This document shows, in pieces, positions 25,909-32,037 of a DNA stretch of 32,037 nucleotides (position 1 is its first letter; every line of letters begins with the position of its first letter). The translations under genes were made by a program, and so were the position numbers. Under the pieces are notes generated by a model. The model did no database searches. It was given only the letters and a program-made list of their open reading frames with translations, and had not been told where the DNA came from. The stretch is from NCBI GenBank assembly GCA_017546455.1, contig JAFYWY010000060.1:1-32037 (forward strand), in the 5' to 3' direction. This DNA comes from Opitutales bacterium (GTDB taxonomy: Bacteria; Verrucomicrobiota; Verrucomicrobiia; Opitutales; UBA953).

Positions 25909-26008
25909 GAAATCCACGAGTTTTACCTACGGCGGCGAGTAGTGAACAGTAAGCCCTGCGCGGCGATTCACCATTCCCAGCCCACTGCCACAGGCAAAAT
26001 TCGTGGAA
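25909..26008. repeat. Inverted repeat element, copy 2 (degenerate)
   Basis: The left arm reads AATCCACGAGTTTTACCTAC then GGCGGCGAG; the right arm is CCACTGCCACAGGCAAAATT then CGTGGA. The arms pair with several mismatches. The interior again shows 7-base units (GTGAACA GTAAGCC and, on the other strand, GGGAATG GTGAATC). It directly follows the stop of gene G. Confidence 0.7.
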
Positions 26009-26017
26009 GATCCTCAC

Positions 26018-26875
26018 TTAGCCTTTCTTCCTGCGGGAACGAATTTTCAGCCAAAAGGAAAAAGCACAAAGGCAACAGATGCCCGCCACAATGAGTGACT
26101 TCGAAAGAAACCACTCTGTCGCTACGGAAGAAGAAATGGCGTTCTCGGGAAGGCTTTTCTCTTCTGATTGAAATGAATTGTCCTTCAAGAACGTATCCCC
26201 TCTGTCCGACAGCGACGGAGAAAAAGTGCCTTGCTCGACGTCGTATATATAGGACTCTACGTCGGAAAGACTCTTTATCCGAGGATTGAGCGGATGAGCC
26301 AGAAGTTTTCCGTTGCGACTTTCAAAGCTCCAAGCTTGGCGACGAATCGGATCATCTCTTGCGCCGCAATAGGGCAATCCAAGATTCCGGTTCCAATTGT
26401 GCCAAGAGAGTTTTTCCAATACATTCGGACTACTTCTATTGTCGGTGAAATATTCATTTGACCAAGGAAGAGATAACTTTGAAAGAGCCTCCAAGTCATT
26501 CGCACGAAATATCCCTACCGAATAGGTTGTAACGCTTCCGAAGAATCCGTCAGAAGAGACTATTGCAATAAAATCCTTACAGGAAAACATCTTCACTTGA
26601 GCGGCTTCGTTGAGCGTAAACATCGCCAACACCTTCACAGAAGAATCATTTTCCCGACAAAGATAGTAGTGTACGATTCGCCAGGACGAATGACGCGGGT
26701 CTTCTGAATACCCGAGAGTGTATTTGCTTTTCCGGAGGGTGTACGTTTGGCCGTCAAACTCACCGGTAGCTTCAAGGCTTAAAATATGGCCTTTGACGAG
26801 TTCTCCTTCTTCGAGGGAGTAAAGATTGCTCCATCCCCAAAGGAGCATAGCTCCAAAAATAATTAATGTTTTCAT
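26018..26875 (-). CDS. Array gene G: signal peptide, outer domain, conserved anchor
   Basis: Not a recognised family. It has a signal peptide (MKTLIIFGAMLLWGWSNLYS) and an outer domain of ~220 residues that is strand-rich in its first half (TYTLRKSKYTLGY, WRIVHYYLCRE, VKVLAMFTLNEAAQVKMF), perhaps beta-propeller-like. A Ser/Glu-rich spacer leads to the array's C-terminal anchor (CCLCAFSFWLKIRSRRKKG). It starts 21 bases after gene H and is followed at once by inverted repeat copy 2. The protein should face the periplasm, held by a single C-terminal helix with a basic cytoplasmic tip. Confidence 0.75.
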   Translation of the reverse strand: MKTLIIFGAMLLWGWSNLYSLEEGELVKGHILSLEATGEFDGQTYTLRKSKYTLGYSEDPRHSSWRIVHYYLCRENDSSVKVLAMFTLNEAAQVKMFSCKDFIAIVSSDGFFGSVTTYSVGIFRANDLEALSKLSLPWSNEYFTDNRSSPNVLEKLSWHNWNRNLGLPYCGARDDPIRRQAWSFESRNGKLLAHPLNPRIKSLSDVESYIYDVEQGTFSPSLSDRGDTFLKDNSFQSEEKSLPENAISSSVATEWFLSKSLIVAGICCLCAFSFWLKIRSRRKKG

Positions 26876-26896
26876 GGTGTTCTTCTCTCCACCACT

Positions 26897-27484
26897 TCAT
26901 CGGTTTTCCGTAGCAACGGCTGAAGGCTTTGGTTTCCTTCTGTTTACCAAAAACGTCCCAGCTGCGTCCGTAGCCCATGCATAGTATTCGAGCGTAGCCT
27001 TATCTAATATTCTTCCGCCCAATGGATCGTCTTTAACCCATACATAGATGAAGTTTTCGTCTTCAGAATAAACGTTGGGAAAGCGATTTGGCGGACAAGC
27101 AAGACCGGAAAGATACAAGGCTTCGATGAATCCGGAACCGCTAATCCCGGGAAAAACTGCCGGGCCGCTAATTCCGGGAAGGATTACTCGCAGGCTTTCG
27201 GAGGGAACTCTCTCCGGAATACTTGAAGTCAAGGGCCTGATTTTTTCTCGAATAAATACCACTTCTTCCGGGTCGGGCTGCAGAATTTCCATTTTGGGCC
27301 TGCTGCTTTCTATGCATGTTTTCGGGAAGTCTTCAAATGCTGGAATGTCTTCTTGCTGTTTCCCGAAAAAAACGTTCCAAAAAACAATTGTCGACGCCAA
27401 CGTTCCGGTAAGTCCGGCAAACGCCAGCATTCCCGTGGTCCACGGTAACCTGCGGCCGTATTTTCGAGCGTTTGATGAATTCAT
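26897..27484 (-). CDS. Array gene H: anchored protein with F-I-Y-V-W motif
   Basis: Not a recognised family. The start at 27484 (MNSSNARKYGRRLPWTTG) puts a basic cytoplasmic stretch before the membrane segment (MLAFAGLTGTLASTIVFW); an upstream ATG at 27580 would add 32 residues. A Pro-rich linker contains two near-identical copies of PGISG (LPGISGPAVFPGISGSG). The C-terminal domain reads IEALYLSGLACPPNRFPNVY, SEDENFIYVWVKDDPLGG and DKATLEYYAWATD. This closely parallels gene J (FNALFLS, RVPNVWTEDGDFLYMW, DKKTLTYSMW). It lies between inverted repeat copy 3 and gene G. Confidence 0.7.
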   Translation of the reverse strand: MNSSNARKYGRRLPWTTGMLAFAGLTGTLASTIVFWNVFFGKQQEDIPAFEDFPKTCIESSRPKMEILQPDPEEVVFIREKIRPLTSSIPERVPSESLRVILPGISGPAVFPGISGSGFIEALYLSGLACPPNRFPNVYSEDENFIYVWVKDDPLGGRILDKATLEYYAWATDAAGTFLVNRRKPKPSAVATENR

Positions 27485-27630
27485 GTTTTTATCGTTTATT
27501 GAATTTTCGTCGCACGTTTCGAGCCCTTTGCCCGAGCGTGCGGGAATAAGTGTATCAACACCACCGTGACTAATCCTCACAAACTTGTCACAAAATGCAT
27601 TTTTTTTGAAAAAATTTTACTTTTTCGAAG

Positions 27631-27733
27631 AAATCCGCGAATTTTGCCTACGGCGGTGATTGGTAAGTAGTAAGCAGAGCAATTTACTGTTTACCATCCA
27701 CCACTCACCGCCGCAGGCAAAATTCGTGGATGA
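27631..27733. repeat. Inverted repeat element, copy 3 (about 29-base arms)
   Basis: The left arm, AAATCCGCGAATTTTGCCTA then CGGCGGTGA, pairs with TCACCGCCGCAGGCAAAATT then CGTGGATGA, with only scattered mismatches. The interior is 7-base units (GTGATTG GTAAGTA GTAAGCA; complement GTGAGTG GTGGATG GTAAACA). It follows the stop of gene I at once. The sequence left of the arm (ACTTTTTCGAAG) is shared with copies 2 and 4. Confidence 0.85.
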
Positions 27734-27745
27734 TTTTTTATTTAC

Positions 27746-28501
27746 TTAGTTCTTCCTCCTATGGGAGCGAATTTTCAGCCAAAGGAAAAGTCCGGCAAGG
27801 AGCGCGAGCCCGATGCTAATTGCGATCGTCCGTTTATAAGAATTCGACTCTTCCTGTGTGTTTTTCGAGCTGCCGCCTATCCCGTCTGTGAAACCACTAC
27901 TATTCTTCACGGGAAAAGAGTCGTTACCTTTAAGCTTACCGGCAATGACTCCTTTTATCCTCTCGATTTCTTCCCGAATGTCTTTGGCAGACGAAAAGCC
28001 TTCAAACTCCGGCGCCGACGAAACGGCAAAAAACGGACGTTCAAACACACGCGGTTCTCCCCGCATGCGTGAGCATTCCTCCCTTTTTTGCAAAAGGCGG
28101 TAAAGCCAAACGTGCTCTCCGACAAGGGTGGGTTCCGGAGAAACGTATTTCTCGGCAATTCCGTCCGAAGCGCAAATCCACTCTCCGTTGACAAATTTGT
28201 AAAGAAACAGAATTCCTTTGATATCCAGTTCGAGGAACAATTCTCTTTTGTCCGCATAGCAACGCATTGTTTGCGGTTTTACAAATCGATGCGTCTCTGT
28301 CGGAAAAGAGATGCTCTCCGAATTTCCGCTTCCCGTCTTTCGGGAAAGTCGATGCGGTCCGGCATACGGTCCCAAAATTCCGTTCGATATATCTTTCCAG
28401 ACGTAACACCCGGAGTTCGTTTCAAGTGCGACATCCTCTCCTGCAAAAATTATTTGAAATGCAGAATAGAGAAAAATCACCAACCAAAAAAAATGCTTCA
28501 T
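27746..28501 (-). CDS. Array gene I: signal peptide, outer domain, conserved anchor
   Basis: Not a recognised family. It has a signal peptide (MKHFFWLVIFLYSAFQIIFA), then an outer domain with TMRCYADKRELFLELDIKG, GILFLYKFVNGEWICASDG and VWLYRLLQKREEC. That stretch resembles the middle of array gene A, so the two share an ancestor. A helical segment (SSAKDIREEIERIKGVIAG) and a Ser/Asn spacer lead to the consensus anchor (GLALLAGLFLWLKIRSHRRK). It starts about 90 bases after gene J and is followed at once by inverted repeat copy 3. Confidence 0.75.
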   Translation of the reverse strand: MKHFFWLVIFLYSAFQIIFAGEDVALETNSGCYVWKDISNGILGPYAGPHRLSRKTGSGNSESISFPTETHRFVKPQTMRCYADKRELFLELDIKGILFLYKFVNGEWICASDGIAEKYVSPEPTLVGEHVWLYRLLQKREECSRMRGEPRVFERPFFAVSSAPEFEGFSSAKDIREEIERIKGVIAGKLKGNDSFPVKNSSGFTDGIGGSSKNTQEESNSYKRTIAISIGLALLAGLFLWLKIRSHRRKN

Positions 28502-28534
28502 TCCTTAATCCTTCCGATTACCCTATTTCTTTTT

Positions 28535-28556
28535 GGAGAGAAATCCACGAATTACA
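28535..28556. repeat. Solitary inverted-repeat arm
   Basis: GAGAAATCCACGAATTACAC matches the left arm of the array's inverted repeats, but no partner arm lies nearby. It sits between genes J and I and may mark a past recombination or deletion. Confidence 0.5.
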
Positions 28557-28590
28557 CAAAGAATGTTTTCGCCGCAAGACTTGTTCCGTA

Positions 28591-29148
28591 TTAATCCTCA
28601 GAAGCTTCCGCTTCTTGCTTTTCGGCATCCTGAAAATGCTTCGGCTTTGGAAACCGACTCAAGACAGGTTTCTCCTTGCTGAAAAATACAGGAGGGGAAT
28701 CAAATTGCCACATGCTGTAAGTAAGTGTTTTTTTATCAATACAGTACCCCAACGACGCTTCTGAATACCACATGTAGAGAAAATCCCCGTCTTCGGTCCA
28801 AACATTAGGTACGCGCCAAAGCGGAATCGTTGTAGACAGGAAAAGAGCATTGAATATTTTGTGTGCGTCAGCTCCCTTATTTACATCGTGAATAGGGCTC
28901 CATCGTTTGTCCCTGATTTTTTTTGCCGATTGATACATGTCCTCTCTGACTGATTCATCAATCTCAACCTTCAGCAACGGAGAGAAAGGTCTTGTCATCC
29001 CTTCATTCGCTTGTGCGGTTGTAGAACTATTTGAAACATTTGAGTCGCAACAAACAGTCGAATTACGTCCTTCGGGGTAAAAGCAAACAATACCCACCAC
29101 AACAATCAGAGCAAAACAACTAACTAAAACCTTGGTTGGATAACGCAT
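28591..29148 (-). CDS. Array gene J: anchored protein with F-L-Y-M-W motif
   Basis: Not a recognised family. The start at 29148 (MRYPTKVLVSCFALIVVVGI) is preferred; an ATG 17 codons upstream lies inside the inverted repeat and would translate repeat DNA. One membrane segment is followed by a Ser/Thr/Asn linker and a domain with FNALFLSTTIPLWRVPNVW, TEDGDFLYMWYSEASLGY and CIDKKTLTYSMWQFDSP. It aligns along its C-terminal half with gene H. The protein ends in a charged Glu/Lys tail. It lies between inverted repeat copy 4 and gene I. Confidence 0.7.
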   Translation of the reverse strand: MRYPTKVLVSCFALIVVVGIVCFYPEGRNSTVCCDSNVSNSSTTAQANEGMTRPFSPLLKVEIDESVREDMYQSAKKIRDKRWSPIHDVNKGADAHKIFNALFLSTTIPLWRVPNVWTEDGDFLYMWYSEASLGYCIDKKTLTYSMWQFDSPPVFFSKEKPVLSRFPKPKHFQDAEKQEAEASED

Positions 29149-29178
29149 GTCATTAAAATTTTTTTTAGTTTTTCGAAG

Positions 29179-29288
29179 GAATCCACGAATTATACCCATT
29201 GCACGAATGGCGGCAGAGAACGCTTCGTTTACTATTCACCGCTCACCGCCATAGTCAAAATTCGTGTAATTAGCGTAATTCGTGGAGG
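29179..29288. repeat. Inverted repeat element, copy 4 (degenerate)
   Basis: The left side reads GAATCCACGAATTATACCCA and the right side CACCGCCATAGTCAAAATTC, followed by a duplicated arm end (TTCGTGTAATTAGCGTAATT then CGTGGAGG). The 7-base units are visible on the complement (GTGAGCG GTGAATA GTAAACG). It follows the stop of gene K. Confidence 0.65.
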
Positions 29289-29296
29289 ATTTTTAC

Positions 29297-30151
29297 TTAG
29301 CTTTTCCTCCTGCGGGAACGGATTTTCAGCCAAAGGAAAAGTCCGGTCGAGCAAGCAAGTATACCTATCGCTGACCAAAGAAGACACATCCTCAATGAAT
29401 TTTCTTCATTCGGGAAACTCTGTCCGTCGCCTACAAGGGGAGTCCTTGCGTAAATAGATTTCTGTGCTTCGCGTAGAGAAACCGGCACCCATTTCCATTT
29501 TTCTTTCGAGCTCCTGTCTAAGTAAAAATAGGCTATTCCTTCTATTTCTTTAAACGGCACCTCTTCCGAATGCGTAACAGGTAAGGCTTTCAAGGTTTCG
29601 CCTGTAATTTCGAAGCAATAGCTAATGTAGCGATTATCCCAACTGCGTTTTCCGGAGTATGAGTCTGTAAACGTCCCACGGGTAGGAAGACCGAATCCGT
29701 AATTAATCACGTTCACAAACATTCGATCCTTAGAGTATTCTTTGTCCACAAGAGCTTCCAGACTCAGTTGTTTTCGTGACTCGGAATCTAATGAGTCATA
29801 GTTCTCCCAAAAGCAACGAGGCAGCTGCTCCAAGCATGCTCGGTCAATGCGCTCAAGTCTAAAAAATGGTTCCATTCCCGAGTATCGCTTATATATCCAT
29901 ATTTCGCTTTTCCCTATCACAACCGAAGAAATAACTTCATAAGGCCTTGCTTTGTGCGAGAAAACGATTTGTTCTCGTCCCGGCTCTCCCTCTAAGAGAA
30001 AGAAGCATCGAGATTTTCCCACGTCGGAACAAACCAACGAAAATGGGGTCCCGTCTGTCTCCCAAGACCTGATAGGTTCAGAGAGGGGCTTTGCTTGGAG
30101 CCCCACAGAAACGATTAAGGAGAAAAATAAGATTATCGATTTGTGTAGCAT
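29297..30151 (-). CDS. Array gene K: anchored periplasmic protein, candidate immunity protein
   Basis: Not a recognised family. It has a signal peptide (MLHKSIILFFSLIVSVGLQA), an outer domain of ~230 residues with strand-like segments (FFLLEGEPGREQIVF, VVIGKSEIWIYKRY, GIAYFYLDRSSKEKWKWVPV), and the consensus anchor (CSTGLFLWLKIRSRRRKS). Its ATG lies five bases after the stop of the toxin-like gene, with a Shine-Dalgarno (GAGGA) inside the end of that gene, so the two are translationally coupled. In polymorphic toxin loci this is where the cognate immunity gene sits. The outward-facing topology would suit neutralising a toxin in the periplasm. The role is inferred from position and topology. 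Confidence 0.7.
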   Translation of the reverse strand: MLHKSIILFFSLIVSVGLQAKPLSEPIRSWETDGTPFSLVCSDVGKSRCFFLLEGEPGREQIVFSHKARPYEVISSVVIGKSEIWIYKRYSGMEPFFRLERIDRACLEQLPRCFWENYDSLDSESRKQLSLEALVDKEYSKDRMFVNVINYGFGLPTRGTFTDSYSGKRSWDNRYISYCFEITGETLKALPVTHSEEVPFKEIEGIAYFYLDRSSKEKWKWVPVSLREAQKSIYARTPLVGDGQSFPNEENSLRMCLLWSAIGILACSTGLFLWLKIRSRRRKS

Positions 30152-30156
30152 ATTTG

Positions 30157-32037
30157 TTATTCCTCAACTACGAGTTCAAGGCTTTCCTTAGTATAAATCC
30201 GGCAACGAAGATATTCTTCGCCTTGGATTTGCAGAACAGGCACTCTAGTGTTACAGAAGCCTGCAATTACGTGCTTGGACCACAGAAAAAGAGCCTGTTC
30301 TCTCGTGAAGGCTGCTCCTCCTAATTTTACTCCGTAAGATGGATCGTAGATGTGGCCTTCCCAAAAAACTAGCCCATGGTTGCTAAACCTCGAGCGCGGA
30401 TCTTGGTTATTTTGGCCTGCGAGCCCATCGTATTCATAAAGGACGTCTACAGCCTCTTTATTAGGTAGGCTAAAGTAGTCATCTAACGAATCAAGGATTA
30501 AACATGCATAGACATCAGGGAACACGATATGCTCTACATCTTCAGTTCTTCCCATAATTCCATAATTGTGTATTAATGGCCCTTCATCTGAATTAATTGG
30601 AACAACGCCAAAATCTCTTAAATTAATGCCATTTAAAGAAGTGCATTCACAGAAAAATTTGGACCACGCTCCGCATTGCCCATCTGCGAAACAAATAAGC
30701 TCCTCGGGATAATCTAATTTCGCATTTTTTTTGTCGAGATTATTAGGGTCTTGATCTGATACCGCGCTTCGAACACATGCTTCCTCTCCCCAATATTTCA
30801 TTGGGGTGCCGTCGCGGCGGCAGAGGTTAGCAGGGCCGGAGCCGGTGGAAAACTTGCTCCAGATGCCCGCAACGATATCCTCGTCCGTGCTTTTGCCGTG
30901 GCAGGCGGAACAGGCGACCCAAAACAGCGTTTCTTGGGCAAGCCCTGCCTGCGGCGCACCACGCGTGAAGTAGATTTCGTGCGTGCTTGTGCCGACTTTT
31001 TCCCAGGTATCGGAATTCGCGTCGTAGCTGACTTTCCAGACAATCGTCACGTTTTCGAAGTAGCCGACCGTCCCAGCAGGAACCGGAGCCGGAATCTCGA
31101 TGCCGCTCCCGCGCTCTGACCACGCAAGCGTGTAGGTATTTGTCGAGTTCCCCAAGGTAACTTGCGCTTGGATGCGGGCGGGAACCGTGGAATCCGGCAA
31201 ACGGAACGTCGGCACGATTTTCAATTTCGAGCCGCTTTGGAAGGCCACCGGATTGGCTTGGCGCGTGCGCGAAAGCACCCAATCGCTTCCCGTGAACGCC
31301 GCGCCGCTATCTTGCGTCACGGCAAACTCCGTTCCGCCGTCGCCGGCATTTAAATTAACTTCCGTAAGGCTGATGACTTCACGCAGCTCAAACGCACCCA
31401 CCAAAGGACCTTTCGTATTCGTCGTGTTTTCGGGAACAAACGAAATCTGAAGCGCACCGTTATCCGTCGCCGTAAACGTCAGCGACACCTCTTCGATGTC
31501 TGCAACACTCTCGCATTCCGGGGCCGTAAAACCAAAAGCGGCGTTACGGCTCGGCCCGCTAACCGAAACCGTATAATTCGCGCTTCCGTCATCCGGACGC
31601 TCCAAGTGTTTCCACTTAAGCGTGTATCTTCCGGCGGGCACATCGTCCAAAGTGATTACAATCCCGTAACTGCCGTTTCGGGCACACAGCTCGTAGTAGC
31701 CGGGGCTCCAATATTCGATTTCCGTTCCCGCATAAGCCCTCCACGCGGAGCTTTCCGCCGGCGTGTAGAAAGTATAGTTCAAGCGTTCTCCGAACCAAGC
31801 CGTGTTATGCCACATGTTCTGTTGCGAAGACCAAGTCGGAGCAGGCAAGTTCAGGATGTTTGTCGCCGGCTCGTCGCCGCTTTCCGTTGTTTCGTTTGCC
31901 GCTGCGGCGACGCTGTACGCTGCGCTTGCACCGCGAGCCTGCGGCGGATCGTTCGGGTCAAGCGGGTTGGTACCATCGAGGAATTCAAGGTAGTCGGCGA
32001 TGCCGTCGCCATCGGAATCCCAAGGATCGGTTTCGTC
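30157..32037 (-). CDS. Partial secreted protein with C-terminal transglutaminase/papain-like toxin-type domain
   Basis: The 5' end lies beyond the window; 626 codons are visible. The visible part opens with a thrombospondin-type-3 calcium repeat (DPWDSDGDGIADYLEFLDG). Next comes an Ala/Glu linker, a beta-sandwich region (GIVITLDDVPAGRYTLKWKH ... GALQISFVPE) and a second beta domain (IPAPVPAGTVGYFENVTIVW). A CSACHGK motif precedes the C-terminal module, which carries a Cys-His-Asp triad: ADGQCGAWS (Cys codon at 30675), FSNHGLVFW (His, 30378) and HIYDPSYG (Asp, 30345). This arrangement is typical of transglutaminase-like or papain-like enzymes. Base composition changes from GC-rich to AT-rich near 30,800, just before the module, as in swapped toxin tips. 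It could instead be a surface peptidase. It is followed five bases later by gene K. Confidence 0.75.
   Translation of the reverse strand, partial: DETDPWDSDGDGIADYLEFLDGTNPLDPNDPPQARGASAAYSVAAAANETTESGDEPATNILNLPAPTWSSQQNMWHNTAWFGERLNYTFYTPAESSAWRAYAGTEIEYWSPGYYELCARNGSYGIVITLDDVPAGRYTLKWKHLERPDDGSANYTVSVSGPSRNAAFGFTAPECESVADIEEVSLTFTATDNGALQISFVPENTTNTKGPLVGAFELREVISLTEVNLNAGDGGTEFAVTQDSGAAFTGSDWVLSRTRQANPVAFQSGSKLKIVPTFRLPDSTVPARIQAQVTLGNSTNTYTLAWSERGSGIEIPAPVPAGTVGYFENVTIVWKVSYDANSDTWEKVGTSTHEIYFTRGAPQAGLAQETLFWVACSACHGKSTDEDIVAGIWSKFSTGSGPANLCRRDGTPMKYWGEEACVRSAVSDQDPNNLDKKNAKLDYPEELICFADGQCGAWSKFFCECTSLNGINLRDFGVVPINSDEGPLIHNYGIMGRTEDVEHIVFPDVYACLILDSLDDYFSLPNKEAVDVLYEYDGLAGQNNQDPRSRFSNHGLVFWEGHIYDPSYGVKLGGAAFTREQALFLWSKHVIAGFCNTRVPVLQIQGEEYLRCRIYTKESLELVVEE

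Noticed and set aside
21522-28764. Plus-strand frames inside the array
   Set aside because: They run antisense through the signal-peptide and anchor regions of the array genes, lack start signals and have no consistent composition.
21496-29288. CRISPR array or clustered repeats with spacers
   Set aside because: The repeats are spaced 1.5-4.5 kb apart, are palindromic, vary in length and have genes between them. No cas gene is present.
21599-30151. PEP-CTERM or other sortase/exosortase sorting tails
   Set aside because: The tails have a hydrophobic helix and basic end but no PEP or LPxTG motif before it. They fit a simple C-terminal membrane anchor.

Overview
The window looks like a chromosomal segment of an animal-gut bacterium, most plausibly in the Verrucomicrobiota/PVC group. 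That placement is an inference from gene content, the scarcity of Shine-Dalgarno motifs and thrombospondin-type-3 calcium repeats in a secreted protein; no rRNA is present to test it. A gut niche is suggested by an alpha-N-acetylglucosaminidase (GH89), a beta-hexosaminidase (GH20) and a bile-salt-hydrolase-like enzyme.

Layout: 0.5-3.0 kb is a secreted GH89 enzyme with a strong terminator. Then come tRNA-Gln, a class II aldolase, ychF and guaB (3.1-6.9 kb, minus strand). At 7.0-8.65 kb lies a small decayed island: a displaced, frameshifted Rhs C-terminal fragment, a membrane-anchored small protein (possible immunity protein) and a broken short gene. From 8.9 to 21.5 kb are mostly intact housekeeping genes: lepA, infA, gpmI, a bile salt hydrolase-like gene, a YhaM-like exoribonuclease, an rRNA-type methyltransferase, mutL, rubrerythrin, a GH20-DoxX pair and ybaK.

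From 21.6 to 32.0 kb the DNA becomes AT-rich and accessory. At the right edge is the 3' part of a large secreted protein whose last ~220 codons form a transglutaminase/papain-like Cys-His-Asp domain, in a polymorphic-toxin layout. Five bases after its stop begins an array of about eleven small genes on the same strand. Two kinds alternate: (1) short proteins with an N-terminal membrane segment and a C-terminal motif around F-[IL]-Y-x-W...K-x-TL, and (2) proteins with a signal peptide, a variable outer domain and a nearly identical C-terminal anchor ending in LFLWLKIRSRRRK. The DNA encoding this anchor continues without a break into a non-coding inverted repeat after the stop codon. That block is conserved even in a gene where an indel has changed its reading frame. 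I interpret the array as candidate immunity or receptor-like cassettes accumulating next to a toxin gene by recombination at the shared 3' block. I do not know a described system with this exact architecture.

Apparent frameshifts, mostly in short homopolymers, are confined to the two accessory blocks and absent from the housekeeping genes. This points to decay or phase-variable switching rather than general sequencing error.
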